Source: Verrucomicrobiales bacterium
GTDB taxonomy: Bacteria > Verrucomicrobiota > Verrucomicrobiia > Verrucomicrobiales > DEV007
Length of the DNA: 64,000 nucleotides
Reading direction: 5' to 3'
Assembly: GCA_002698785.1 (NCBI GenBank)
Contig: PAAG01000051.1
Coordinates: 186,001-250,000, forward strand
This document shows positions 24,342 through 34,391 of the stretch, one piece after another (position 1 is the first letter of the stretch; every line of letters begins with the position of its first letter). Below the pieces are notes generated by a model. That model worked only from the letters and a program-made list of their open reading frames with translations, was not told where the DNA came from and made no database searches. Made by a program: the position numbers and the translations under genes.

Positions 24342-25691
24342 ATGAATATCATCATTGTTGGAGCCGGGGAAATTGGCACCCATATCGCGCTCAGTCTGGC
24401 CGCCGAAAACCACTCGATCGTCGTGATCGAAGCGGAAGATTCGGTAGCACAGGAACTGAATAACAGAATCGATGCCCGAGTCATGGTTGCCGACGGCACC
24501 TCGATCAGCGTCCTCATTGAAGCGGGAGTGGCTGAATGCGACATCCTGTATTCCCTCACGAGCGATAACAATATCAACCTGGTCTCCGCGTCGGTGGCCA
24601 AAAAACTGGGAGCCAAACGTACCCTTTGCCGAGTGCATCCGGGGATTCAGAGAGAGAGCTTGTTCCTCGATATCGAAGACCACTTTGGAATCGACTATCT
24701 TTTCAGTTCGGAGCGTCTAGCCGCAGTCGAACTCGCGAAATATGTCCGAAATCCGAAGTCCTCGATGGTCGAAGAAATCGCACGAGGCTACGTCGAGGTT
24801 CAGCAGGTGACCATCCCTGCCGACAGTAAATATTGCGGCCAGGCTCTATCTGATCTGGATTTCCCTGCTCGAGTTCGTATCGGGGCAATTACAAGAGGAA
24901 AAGAGACCCTTGTTCCTTCTGCTGATGAGATACTGATGACGGACGATCTGGTCACCCTCTTCGGAGATCCTGCCAAGCTGCACGAAACGGTGCTCAAGAT
25001 GCAGAACCGCAGCAGCAAAGACCAGAAGAGCAATATCGTGATCTTTGGTGGTGGTGAATACGGTTTCTCGCTGGCACAGACGCTGGAGAGCTGGAACTGC
25101 CGTATTCGGATCTTTGAAGAGGACCCCGCCCGCTGCCAGGAACTGAGCGACAAGCTCGGAAACGTTACCATTCTGAATGCCGATGCGACTTCCATTGCGG
25201 AGATGAGGGAAGAGCAGATTGGAGAAGCGGACTTTTTCATCGCCGTAACGAATGTGGACGAAGACAATGTGATGACTTGTCTCCAGGCACACAGTCTCGG
25301 AACAAAGTATTGCTTACCACTGATTCACCGCGCCGACTATGCCGATGCGATGACCGGATTCGGTGAGAGAATGGGTATCCTGGCGGCGGTGAGCCCTCGC
25401 GAGGCGACGAGAAAGGATCTTGCACGATACATCACCTCAGACCGATTCCACCTCGTGCAAACCCTCGCTGGTGTTGAATTGATCGAGTCGATCGTGACCG
25501 ACGAATCGAAGATCATTGGTTCTCTGGTTCGCGAAGTAGAGTGGCCAAAGGATTGTGTTCTTGTGGGGCTTCTCCATGGCGTGCGGGGACAGGTCCCAGC
25601 TGCAGACGATAAGATCGAAAAGGACGATAGCCTCTACGCTCTCGTCAAACCCAAGGCCAAACGCGAATTTCTCAAGCTCGTCGCTCCCTGA
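24342..25691 (+). CDS. trkA: Trk potassium uptake system, NAD-binding regulatory subunit TrkA
   Basis: The 449-residue product contains two RCK units. Each has a Rossmann NAD-binding half (G-A-G-E-I-G near residue 7; F-G-G-G-E-Y-G near residue 234) followed by a TrkA-C subdomain. The length matches E. coli TrkA (458). It gates the TrkH channel from the cytosolic side in response to nucleotides. Its stop overlaps the trkH start (TGATG), which gives tight coupling. Confidence 0.95.
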   Translation: MNIIIVGAGEIGTHIALSLAAENHSIVVIEAEDSVAQELNNRIDARVMVADGTSISVLIEAGVAECDILYSLTSDNNINLVSASVAKKLGAKRTLCRVHPGIQRESLFLDIEDHFGIDYLFSSERLAAVELAKYVRNPKSSMVEEIARGYVEVQQVTIPADSKYCGQALSDLDFPARVRIGAITRGKETLVPSADEILMTDDLVTLFGDPAKLHETVLKMQNRSSKDQKSNIVIFGGGEYGFSLAQTLESWNCRIRIFEEDPARCQELSDKLGNVTILNADATSIAEMREEQIGEADFFIAVTNVDEDNVMTCLQAHSLGTKYCLPLIHRADYADAMTGFGERMGILAAVSPREATRKDLARYITSDRFHLVQTLAGVELIESIVTDESKIIGSLVREVEWPKDCVLVGLLHGVRGQVPAADDKIEKDDSLYALVKPKAKREFLKLVAP

Positions 25692-27175
25692 TGAATTTCC
25701 GGATCGTTTCCAAGACTCTCGGGGTGCTCTCGTGCCTGATCGGGCTGGCTCTCGCGCTCTGCTGGTTGTATGCCTACTATGATGCGAACCACGGAGGAGC
25801 TACCGACCTGGAAGCATCGGCAATGCGCGCTTTGATGATTGCCACGTTGGCGTCTTTCGGGATCGGAATCATTCAGATCCTGGCCGGTTTCGGCACTCTC
25901 AATGAGGTTCTACGGCGAGAAGCAATGGTGATCGTGGGACTTTCCTGGATCGAAGTCGGCATTCTGGGAGCCATTCCTTATGTATTCTGCGATCCGGGGC
26001 TGAATCCAGTAGAAGCGATTTTTGAATCGGTGTCCGGATTTACGACGACAGGATCGACGGTAATGACCGATATCGAGGCGTTTCCGAAAGCAATCCTGCT
26101 TTGGCGATCCGTCACTCAGTGGCTCGGAGGGATCGGGATCATTGTGGTGTTCGTTGCAGTGCTTTCGTTTCTGGGAGTAGGTAGCCGTTCTATCCTTCAA
26201 AACGAATCCAGCTTGAACATCAGCGATGCGGGTCGATCACGAATTCAAGATGTCGCATTCATTCTTCTCAAAGTGTATCTGACACTTTCCGTAGTTTGCT
26301 GCATCGGCCTGCTAGGATTAGGGATGAACTTTTACGAGGCTGTTTGTCACACGATGACGACAGTCGCGACCGGTGGTTTCAGCCCCAAGAACAACAGTAT
26401 CGGTCACTATGAAAACATATGGATCGAGGCGTGGATCGCCGTCTTCATGTTTCTGTCCTCAATCAGTTTCATGCTCTATGTCTTCGTGATTTCCCGTCGA
26501 ACCAATCGACTGAAATCGGAAGAAGAGGCAAAGTATTACTTTCTGCTCACTGTCGTTTCCTGCCTGGCCATCGCCTTCGATTTGCATCTTGCGACTGACG
26601 ATCACAGTTACCCCCAGGCATTTCACGAAGCGTTTTTCAATGTTATCTCCATCAGTACCACGACAGGGTTTGCGGTATCCGACTACGATCAGTGGCCCCT
26701 GTTTTCCCGTATGCTCCTGATCATCCTGATGCTGATTGGAGGCTGCGCCGGCTCGACGGCAGGGGGTGTGAAAATGAACCGAATCATCCTGTTCGCGAAA
26801 ATCTCCTGGAGAGAATTGGTTCGCTCTTTTCGTCCAAACCAGGTTTTCCGTATTAAACTGAACGGAACCGCTCCAGATGAGAAGGTGTTCGTAACCACCT
26901 CGTTCTTCATCGCGATGGGGTTCATCATCGCGGGGGTTTCGACTCTAACCGTGACACTATTCGAACCGAGCCTGGATCTTCTTTCCTCTGTTGGTTGTGT
27001 TTTCGGAACGCTCTTTAACACAGGCCCGGGTTTTGAGGCGGTGGGCCCGACCGACAATTTCAGTATATTGAATCCAGCCACACAGATTCTCCTGAGTTTT
27101 CTCATGATCCTTGGGCGTCTTGAATTTTTCGCTCTGCTGGTCCTTTTCGTCCCTTCCCTTTGGAGGAAATATTGA
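25691..27175 (+). CDS. trkH: Trk potassium transporter, channel subunit TrkH
   Basis: The 494-residue integral membrane protein has four repeated membrane-pore-membrane units. Filter loops are visible as SGFTTTGST near residue 115, TVATGGF near 224, STTTGFA near 320 and FNTGPGF near 440. It conducts K+ across the inner membrane with TrkA as the gating ring. It is translated in overlap with trkA and overlaps recG at its 3' end by 4 bases if recG starts at TTG 27172. Confidence 0.96.
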   Translation: MNFRIVSKTLGVLSCLIGLALALCWLYAYYDANHGGATDLEASAMRALMIATLASFGIGIIQILAGFGTLNEVLRREAMVIVGLSWIEVGILGAIPYVFCDPGLNPVEAIFESVSGFTTTGSTVMTDIEAFPKAILLWRSVTQWLGGIGIIVVFVAVLSFLGVGSRSILQNESSLNISDAGRSRIQDVAFILLKVYLTLSVVCCIGLLGLGMNFYEAVCHTMTTVATGGFSPKNNSIGHYENIWIEAWIAVFMFLSSISFMLYVFVISRRTNRLKSEEEAKYYFLLTVVSCLAIAFDLHLATDDHSYPQAFHEAFFNVISISTTTGFAVSDYDQWPLFSRMLLIILMLIGGCAGSTAGGVKMNRIILFAKISWRELVRSFRPNQVFRIKLNGTAPDEKVFVTTSFFIAMGFIIAGVSTLTVTLFEPSLDLLSSVGCVFGTLFNTGPGFEAVGPTDNFSILNPATQILLSFLMILGRLEFFALLVLFVPSLWRKY

Positions 27176-29202
27176 GGGAGCCCCCCGTTTCCATGCTTTC
27201 TCTCGACACCCCGATTGCAGATACCGGTCTGATTCGAATCGATAAGAAATCCAGCTCCGCTCTGGATAAGTTGAAACTGACGACGGTTGGTGACGTCCTT
27301 TCTCATTTCCCTCGGCGGTATGAAGACAGGACACAGTTCGACATTTTTCCGGAAGGCCCCATGGAGACCCCTGTGTGCCTACACGTTGTGGTGACCGATG
27401 CACAAAACCGATTCGGGAGAGGGAAATTTCGGCGCTACTTCGAGGCAACTACGGAACCTGTTGGAGGGTCGATTCTCGGGAACAAGCTTACGCTGAGGTG
27501 GTTCAACCTGAGTTACATTCAAAAGATCATCGCAGTGGGACAGGAGCTCGTCGTCTACGGACAGACGAAGACAAGCGGCCGAAAACTCGTGATGGATCAT
27601 CCCGATTTCGAGATTGTCGAAGGTGATCCTGGCACCCCGAGTGCCCATATGGGGCGGATCATTCCCATCTATCCGTTGGCAAGCGGAATCGGGCAAAAGC
27701 AACTTCGCTCGCTGCAATACGAGGTCTTGCAACGAGTGCCAGACAGTGAGATCCCAGACTGGTTACCGCCGGGATCAGAAGACTCCGGGCTATCCCGCGC
27801 AGCCGCCATTAAGACGGTTCATTATCCAAGTTCTCTTGATTCGCTCGAGCCCGCACGCCGGTATCTGGCGCTCGAAGAGTTCGCTAAGCTTCAGCTCGAA
27901 CTGATGCAGCGAAAAGCGGAACAACGCGATAGGGGTGGCCGACAACATTGTGGAAAAGGCGAACTTTTCGCCAGCCTCATCGACGGTCTCCCCTTCCCCC
28001 TAACAGGCGCACAAGAGAGGACCATTTCGGAAATCCGTGGGGATCTGGCGTCTTCTCATCCCATGGTTCGACTACTCCAGGGCGACGTCGGAGCGGGGAA
28101 GACGCTTGTGGCAGCAGCAGCCATTTCCCTCGTGATTGAAGCAGGGTTCGACGCTGCCCTGATGGCGCCCACCCAGATCCTGGCGGAACAACATTTCTCA
28201 ACGCTTCAGTCACTATTCGAACCGCTGGGTGTAGAAGTCCGTCTCAAGACAGGTGCGAAACAAGCGGGAGGGGAACTACCTCTTTTCCAGTCCATTGAAT
28301 CTCGCAGATATGGCAGCGTCGTTGTCGGAACCCATGCTTTGATCCACGGAGATGATGATTTTCCCAATGGCCTTGGTCTCGCGGTAATCGATGAGCAACA
28401 CAAGTTTGGCGTCGCGCAGAGGCAGGCCCTGATTTCCAAAGGCGACGCTCCCGATGTGCTCGTCATGACCGCGACGCCCATTCCGAGAACTCTCGCGCTC
28501 GCTTTTTACTCGGATCTCGATGTGTCGATTCTTGATGAGCTTCCTCCTGGACGCGGAAAGATCGTCACAGGCATCCGGTCAACTGAGCAGGTAAAAGATG
28601 CCGCCTCTTTCGTCATGGATCAGTTGAATGCAGGCCGGCAAGCGTATGTCGTGTATCCGCTGATCGAAGAATCGGAAAAGCAGGCTCTCGGGGCGGCTAC
28701 GGTCGAGTTTGAGAAGTGGAAGAAACTTCTCCCAGACGCCAAGCTAGCCCTTCTTCACGGGCGGATGAGTCCCGATGAGAAAGATGCGGTCATGGATCAG
28801 TTCAGGACCGGAGACGCCAAGGTGCTCATTTCCACCACCGTGATTGAAGTTGGAGTCGATGTCCCGAATGCCAACACGATGCTGATCTTTCATGCAGACC
28901 GCTTCGGGTTGGCCCAGTTGCACCAGTTGCGAGGAAGAATCGGCCGAAGCGAGAACAAAAGTTACTGCGTTCTCATGATCGATCCAGCACAGGATGATGC
29001 GAGAAAGCGACTGAAGATCCTTGAGGAAACGCGAGACGGTTTTCGCATTGCAGAGGAAGACCTGCGCTTACGAGGACCGGGTGAGGTCCTCGGCACGCAA
29101 CAGAGCGGTCTGCCGGATCTCCAATTTCCGGAGTATCTGGGCGACTCCCGCCTGGTGGAGCAGGCACGGCAAATCGCCTTGGAAATGATTGCTAGTAGTT
29201 GA
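27172..29202 (+). CDS. recG: ATP-dependent DNA helicase RecG
   Basis: The 676-residue product has an N-terminal wedge/OB region (about residues 30-160), Walker A GDVGAGKT near 303 and a DEQH box (AVIDEQHKFG) near 404. ATPIPRT near 433 and the helicase C-terminal half with RGRIGRSENKSYC near 583 follow. RecG remodels stalled replication forks and Holliday junctions. I place the start at TTG 27172: a strong GGAGGA at 27162-27167 sits 4 bases before it, and the TTGA overlap with the trkH stop mirrors coupled starts. ATG 27193 is the alternative. Confidence 0.94.
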   Translation: MREPPVSMLSLDTPIADTGLIRIDKKSSSALDKLKLTTVGDVLSHFPRRYEDRTQFDIFPEGPMETPVCLHVVVTDAQNRFGRGKFRRYFEATTEPVGGSILGNKLTLRWFNLSYIQKIIAVGQELVVYGQTKTSGRKLVMDHPDFEIVEGDPGTPSAHMGRIIPIYPLASGIGQKQLRSLQYEVLQRVPDSEIPDWLPPGSEDSGLSRAAAIKTVHYPSSLDSLEPARRYLALEEFAKLQLELMQRKAEQRDRGGRQHCGKGELFASLIDGLPFPLTGAQERTISEIRGDLASSHPMVRLLQGDVGAGKTLVAAAAISLVIEAGFDAALMAPTQILAEQHFSTLQSLFEPLGVEVRLKTGAKQAGGELPLFQSIESRRYGSVVVGTHALIHGDDDFPNGLGLAVIDEQHKFGVAQRQALISKGDAPDVLVMTATPIPRTLALAFYSDLDVSILDELPPGRGKIVTGIRSTEQVKDAASFVMDQLNAGRQAYVVYPLIEESEKQALGAATVEFEKWKKLLPDAKLALLHGRMSPDEKDAVMDQFRTGDAKVLISTTVIEVGVDVPNANTMLIFHADRFGLAQLHQLRGRIGRSENKSYCVLMIDPAQDDARKRLKILEETRDGFRIAEEDLRLRGPGEVLGTQQSGLPDLQFPEYLGDSRLVEQARQIALEMIASS

Positions 29203-30898
29203 GTTCCTCCTGCACCTCAGGATCGGCACGCAATCGATCATAGGCGCCGTTGAGGTCGTCAATTGCCTTGTCAATTCGATCGGCAATTCCGTTGTATCTC
29301 GGACTTCCCCTGGTGAGCTTGTTATCGCCCATCTCGGTCAGCGCGGCGTAAAGGTCTTCCAGTGCATCTGATGCTGCTTTCGTCCTGGGATCGAGAGTAT
29401 TTCGCAGCAGTCGGAGATCGGAAATGGAGTCTTTGATATCGTCTATAGAGCTGGTGAGGTTTCTGCTGCGGCCCAGTGTGATCATTGGTTTCGAGCAGCG
29501 GTCCAAGGCAACAAACGACCCGGCGAGGCTCAAGTTCGTTGGCGTATTTCCAGTCCCGGCCAGCCGAAGAAAGCGCGCGGACTCGTGATTGGGAGCCAGC
29601 TCCAATACTTTGACCAAACGCTCCTGCACATGCCGGTTAGAGACATAAGAGCTACCGCCGGGACGATTGATAACCTCGGCGACTTCCGCGAAGATCGAAA
29701 TCGCTTCATTGATGTCCGATTCGCGAATGGAGGGATGCAGTGCGAGTTTCCGTGCTTCGTCGAACGAACCGATGGAAAAGATCTGAATCTTTGCAAGGTA
29801 GGCAGGTTCCTCGGTAATACACAGATCGGAAATCGACTTCACATTATCTCTCGGTATCGCCACGTGAGAGCATTTGCTGGTAATGGCGCCACGAATTTTT
29901 CCGTCAATTCCTCCGACAGGCTGAACGATGCCATCGGCACTCATGTCACCGGTGACAGCGAATGAGGTATCCAATTCTTCGCCCGTGAGTACGGAATCCA
30001 GAAGCAGCGCACAGGCGACGGCAGCGGATGGACCGTCTTTGATCGAATTACGCTCTTCAAAACTGATCTCAAGGGAGTCTGTGCTGGGCATCGCTCCGTG
30101 ACGAATGGTCAGATATTTACGAACTTCATTCAATGCCCCGTCCATCATGTCGCCCACGATTTGATTGAACCGTATCATGTCCAACCCTTTAGATTTTCCG
30201 GGCAAAACGGTCGCGTTCATCTTCGATGCACCTCCTGCGTATTCCGAACCATCCAACTCGATGACCAGTAGCCCATGGAGAGAGCTCTGTTTTAATTTGT
30301 ATTTGCCATCGCCCCCTGACATTGAGGATGAATCGTCCGAGGAACTGCTGTTTCCACCGGCAGTCCCGGCATCTATCGATGTCCACAGATCCTCGAACCC
30401 GCCAGAGCCACCACCCAGCGATTGCCCTCCAATCAGGTCGCGTGTTAGATTGATAAACGTGTCGAACCCCTGACCTCCTGATTCGCTGATTCGTTCACAA
30501 TACTGTTCCAGATCCTTAGCCGCTGAATGCGCATCGATCTTCGAGCCAGCGGTCGCGAATAGAGGTTCTTCATTCGGGATTTGGCCGAAACGCAAATAGA
30601 TGTCTGCCTTGGCGACGTCTCCACGAACTTTCCGACCTTTCGAAACACACCATGCCAGCGCCATTGCCCGCTCCCTCGGCTTGGGGTCATCTCCGCAATT
30701 CAAAGCATATCGAATGAGCCCATTCGCAATGAGGTCTCGCATGACGGTTTCGCCACCCTCGGGCAGACCGACTGCTTTTTCGGCAGCCTGATAATTGGGA
30801 GATTCGAATGCCAGTTTCGCCTCTTCTGCCACAAGGCTTCCCAACATAACGGAACCAAGTGCAAGTATACGTACAAACTTCTGCATCGTCCGTTTCAT
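29192..30898 (-). CDS. Exported Lon-type (S16) protease domain protein without ATPase
   Basis: The 568-residue product starts at ATG 30898 with a Sec-like signal (MKRTMQKFVRILALGSVMLG). A helical N-terminal region and a Gly/Ser/Asp-rich linker (about residues 165-205) precede a Lon proteolytic core with catalytic Ser291 in KDGPSAA and Lys334 in GGIDGKIRGA. The 43-residue spacing equals that of E. coli Lon Ser679-Lys722. No Walker motifs are present, so this is not a classical Lon; exported AAA-less Lon domains are uncommon. The C-terminal 170 residues are helical and include NRPGGSSYVSNRHVQERLVKV near 405. It overlaps recG by 11 bases at its 3' end. Substrate unknown. Confidence 0.83.
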   Translation of the reverse strand: MKRTMQKFVRILALGSVMLGSLVAEEAKLAFESPNYQAAEKAVGLPEGGETVMRDLIANGLIRYALNCGDDPKPRERAMALAWCVSKGRKVRGDVAKADIYLRFGQIPNEEPLFATAGSKIDAHSAAKDLEQYCERISESGGQGFDTFINLTRDLIGGQSLGGGSGGFEDLWTSIDAGTAGGNSSSSDDSSSMSGGDGKYKLKQSSLHGLLVIELDGSEYAGGASKMNATVLPGKSKGLDMIRFNQIVGDMMDGALNEVRKYLTIRHGAMPSTDSLEISFEERNSIKDGPSAAVACALLLDSVLTGEELDTSFAVTGDMSADGIVQPVGGIDGKIRGAITSKCSHVAIPRDNVKSISDLCITEEPAYLAKIQIFSIGSFDEARKLALHPSIRESDINEAISIFAEVAEVINRPGGSSYVSNRHVQERLVKVLELAPNHESARFLRLAGTGNTPTNLSLAGSFVALDRCSKPMITLGRSRNLTSSIDDIKDSISDLRLLRNTLDPRTKAASDALEDLYAALTEMGDNKLTRGSPRYNGIADRIDKAIDDLNGAYDRLRADPEVQEELNY

Positions 30899-30946
30899 AC
30901 TACCCCTATTTGTGATAAACAAACGTAATCTGAGAAACAATTTTCT

Positions 30947-33535
30947 CTAGTTGTCTTTCACTTTTCCCAGCTTCTCCTGCATGTCCCGGTAAAGACGCTC
31001 GATCGCCTCCTCGGGACTTTCCATCATCATACTTTCTTTGATTTTGCTGGCAAAGAGGCCAAAGGCGAACGGGGAAACCGCTGGCACTTCGACAAGGTTC
31101 CATTCCAAGTTCTTCGCAGCTTCCAGAAATTCCACCGCTCGGTCTACATCCAGAAACGTGTGCTTGGCCTCCTGAATTGCCTGGCTGAGAAGTGGGTGGT
31201 CGGGTTCGTGATTGGAAAGGACATTGAAGAGAATGTCCGAGCTCCATCTTATCTGGCGCATTTTCCTTTCTGCTCCGGGGAGATTTCGCGGCACCATCAG
31301 CCCCGTCTGGGCGATGCCGGAGAATTGCCATTTCACCAACTGAGAACCGTCGAGAGCTGTATCGAGGGCTTTCTCCGCTCCATCAGGATGGAAGAGCTCT
31401 TTCCATTCTTCTACTTCCATGGTCTGGAATGTCTTGAGTGACAGAAGAAAGCCGTAGTCATCGATGGTGACCAGAGCATTCCCACCGACGGCTTCCTTGA
31501 CCCGGTGACTCACGATGCGCGAGAGGGCATCGTTCGCGCTACGTCCGATGAGTGAATGAAAGAAAAAATGCAGTCGCTCTTCGTCATCTTCCTCGTCCAC
31601 GAATTTCTCGATGAGGAAACGGTTCTCCGTAGGGATAACTGAAATCAGGGATTGCTGAGTGAAATGATCGATGATGGCGGCGGCGTTGGTGCGAGAAATG
31701 GACCATTCTTCGACAAGCCAGTCGATGATGTCATCCGTGGGATCTTTCTTTTCATTGAGGCGTTTATCGAGATCCGTTCGGAGGCGAGCCACCTCTCGGG
31801 CGATACCGGAGGCGAGGGGCATCTTATTGGCATTCCAACTGGGAACGGTCGGGAGACGGCCTGCTGCGTTCTCCACATTGACTTCGTTTGGAGAGCTATC
31901 GATGAGCTTCACTGTTTTTCCTGCAAGAACAAAAATGTCGCCTGGTTTCAGACCTTTCACGAACCGCTCTTCTACCGCACCTAAACGGCGACGATTCAGG
32001 ACCACATTGACCATCCCGTCGGCATGGATGGTTCCGATGTTAACGAGGTATTCCCTTTCTACCTTTTTGGAGACTGTATGAAGCAGCCCGTCTTTTTGGA
32101 CGATTTTGCCGAAGGTCTCTCGGTACTGTTTTTCGAGAGAGCGCCCTCCCCCTTCTAGGTATTCGACAAGGCGGTCGAACAACTCCCTCTCCAGATCGCG
32201 AAAGGGGTATGCCGATCGAATGGTCTGGTAAGCGTCGTCCGGGGAGATGCCGTCATCCATTGCCATACCGACGATATGCTGAATGACCACGTCAGGGGCA
32301 TACTTGAGAATGCCTATCGGATCGAGTTCTCTGCGATGGGTCATGCGTGCACACACAACGCATTCAATAAGATCGTTGATGTTGGTTGCCACGAGAACAC
32401 CATGGCTCATCTGGTGGATAGAATGGCCCGACCTCCCAACCCGCTGTAGAGCTCGTGAGATGCCCTTGGGTGTGCTGACCATGATCACCGTGTCTATGTG
32501 ACCGATGTCGATACCGAGTTCCAGGCTGGTCGAGCAGACCACGGCACGAAGGTCCCCCAGCTTAAGTCTGTCCTCGACTTCCTGGCGAACGTCGCGGTCG
32601 AGTGAGGAGTGATGGCATTCGATCTGATTTTGCAGTTTTGGCAATGCAATTTTCAATCGGTGAGCGATGCGTTCGGCGCCAGAGCGGGTATTGGTGAAAA
32701 TGAGCGTGGCTCGATTTTTGTCCACAATAGCTGCCATGTCGGTGATGACCCTCGTCGCCGTGTAGCCAGCAGGTGGGTAAGCGTGTTTTCGAATGGGAGT
32801 GAGCACCTCGATGATGGCCTGCCGTCCTACACTCGCCTCACGGATTTGACATTTTGGACCCGAGCCCGAAAGAAAATCCGCGACGGTATCGAGTGGCGCG
32901 ACCGTGGCCGACAAACCGATGCGGCACAGGGAGCTCTTCGACGGCCTTCTGATTTCTTCGAGCCGCTCAAGAGAAACAGAAAGGTGCACGCCGCGCTTGT
33001 TTTCGGCAAAGGCGTGCAGCTCGTCTACGATGACGAAGTCGCATTTTTGCAGCGCATCTCGGTAGCCTCGTTGGGGGAGAATAATCGCGAGGCTCTCGGG
33101 GGTGGTGATCAGGATATGAGGCGGCTTGCGCTTCTGTCGCTGACGCTCGGCGGAACTTGTGTCGCCCGTTCGCATGCCAACCGTTATCGTTTCTTCGAGC
33201 CCAAGCCCCGCCAGAGGCTGCTTCAGGTTTTTCTCGATGTCATAGGCAAGGGCTCTTAGAGGCGACACATAGAGGCAGCGGATTCCACGCGATTCGAGTA
33301 TTCCTTCGTCGTTCTCTTTTGCGAGCCTGTCGATGATGCCAAGAAAGCCGGCGAGGGTTTTCCCGGATCCCGTCGGGGAAGAAAGGAGAACGGATTTGCC
33401 CGCCGCGATATCGGGGATGCAGAGTCGCTGTGCCTCTGTTGGCTCACCGAACTGTTTACGGAACCATTTAGCGGTCGCTGGACGAAGGGATTCGTAAAAT
33501 TCCACATCCTGTCGATCTACCTTGGAGCCACCCAT
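30947..33535 (-). CDS. Lhr-like superfamily 2 DEAD/DEAH helicase
   Basis: The 862-residue product has motif I SPTGSGKT near residue 54, Ia VSPLRALAYDIE near 90 and motif II VDELHAFA near 169. Motif III LSATVAP is near 207, motif VI QRVGRSGHSIHQ near 365, and the Lhr-core winged-helix and C-terminal regions follow. Lhr-core proteins of this size are 3'-5' helicases acting in DNA repair. The usual partners (metallophosphoesterase, DNA ligase) are not adjacent; instead a sirtuin gene ends 12 bases upstream, on the same strand. Confidence 0.92.
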   Translation of the reverse strand: MGGSKVDRQDVEFYESLRPATAKWFRKQFGEPTEAQRLCIPDIAAGKSVLLSSPTGSGKTLAGFLGIIDRLAKENDEGILESRGIRCLYVSPLRALAYDIEKNLKQPLAGLGLEETITVGMRTGDTSSAERQRQKRKPPHILITTPESLAIILPQRGYRDALQKCDFVIVDELHAFAENKRGVHLSVSLERLEEIRRPSKSSLCRIGLSATVAPLDTVADFLSGSGPKCQIREASVGRQAIIEVLTPIRKHAYPPAGYTATRVITDMAAIVDKNRATLIFTNTRSGAERIAHRLKIALPKLQNQIECHHSSLDRDVRQEVEDRLKLGDLRAVVCSTSLELGIDIGHIDTVIMVSTPKGISRALQRVGRSGHSIHQMSHGVLVATNINDLIECVVCARMTHRRELDPIGILKYAPDVVIQHIVGMAMDDGISPDDAYQTIRSAYPFRDLERELFDRLVEYLEGGGRSLEKQYRETFGKIVQKDGLLHTVSKKVEREYLVNIGTIHADGMVNVVLNRRRLGAVEERFVKGLKPGDIFVLAGKTVKLIDSSPNEVNVENAAGRLPTVPSWNANKMPLASGIAREVARLRTDLDKRLNEKKDPTDDIIDWLVEEWSISRTNAAAIIDHFTQQSLISVIPTENRFLIEKFVDEEDDEERLHFFFHSLIGRSANDALSRIVSHRVKEAVGGNALVTIDDYGFLLSLKTFQTMEVEEWKELFHPDGAEKALDTALDGSQLVKWQFSGIAQTGLMVPRNLPGAERKMRQIRWSSDILFNVLSNHEPDHPLLSQAIQEAKHTFLDVDRAVEFLEAAKNLEWNLVEVPAVSPFAFGLFASKIKESMMMESPEEAIERLYRDMQEKLGKVKDN

Positions 33536-33547
33536 GTTCTGAATGTA

Positions 33548-34384
33548 TTACGCCCCTAACTCACTATCGATCGCGGTGAGTGCCTTTAGAGCGCCTTCAG
33601 ATATGGAAATCCCCTGCCCCGGGATCTCAGGCTCACGAACGTTGATGCGAATCAGCGTCGAATCGGGAAAGAACCTGGCGGTGCGTTCCGAGAACATTCT
33701 TACCGTAGGCACTCCTTTTCCCGCTCCCAACTCAACGATCGCCAGCTTTTTTCCCTCCAGAGTATGGAGCCACTTCTGCATCAATTGTTCCTGGGCATCA
33801 TTGCGATCAGGAAGGTAACTCCAGTCGCCAAACATCATGATGTTCGGCCGAGCGACATCGCCACATTGCGGGCAAATGGGGATATCGCTGGAGAGCAACA
33901 TCGTCTCCTCGTCGATCTCGATTTTCAGGTCGCCAGCAGGCCAGATTCCCCCGTTACACTGAGTTCGGGTACATTGGAGGAACAGGATACTGCCGTGGAC
34001 TTCGTACACCGAATCCTCCGAAAACCCGCTTCGCTGGAAATGACCATCCACGTTGGAGGTCATCACAAAACTCCCCTTATCCTTCGCTTCGCCCCACTTC
34101 CGAAGAATCCCGAATCCGTCATGGGGTGTTGTTTCGCGGTAGAGATTCAGGCGGTGTCCATAGAACCCCCAGCCAAAGCGAGGGTCTGTGGCGAAAGTCT
34201 CCGGATTCGCCATCTCCACGAAGCTGCGTCCGAGCTTTCGATACGGAGGATAGGCATTCCAGAATCCCTCATTCCCTCGAAAATCGGGAAGACCTGAGTC
34301 CACGCCCATGCCGGCGCCTGCGGTGATGAGCAGAGCGTCGGCTGTAGCGACAGCTTCAGCTGCCTTCTGGATTTTTTCTTTCAA
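33548..34384 (-). CDS. Sir2-family NAD-dependent deacetylase/deacylase
   Basis: The 278-residue product has the sirtuin NAD-binding motif GAGMGVDSGLPDFRG near residue 23, TSNVDGHF near 109 and the catalytic His in EVHGS near 127. A C-x4-C and C-x2-C zinc ribbon (CTRTQC near 137, CPQC near 171) follows, and a GAGKGVPT loop lies near 220. It would remove acyl groups from lysines using NAD+, or act as an ADP-ribosyl transferase. It sits between adk and the Lhr-like helicase, all on the minus strand with 7- and 12-base gaps. Confidence 0.88.
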   Translation of the reverse strand: MKEKIQKAAEAVATADALLITAGAGMGVDSGLPDFRGNEGFWNAYPPYRKLGRSFVEMANPETFATDPRFGWGFYGHRLNLYRETTPHDGFGILRKWGEAKDKGSFVMTSNVDGHFQRSGFSEDSVYEVHGSILFLQCTRTQCNGGIWPAGDLKIEIDEETMLLSSDIPICPQCGDVARPNIMMFGDWSYLPDRNDAQEQLMQKWLHTLEGKKLAIVELGAGKGVPTVRMFSERTARFFPDSTLIRINVREPEIPGQGISISEGALKALTAIDSELGA

Positions 34385-34391
34385 AAAAGAA

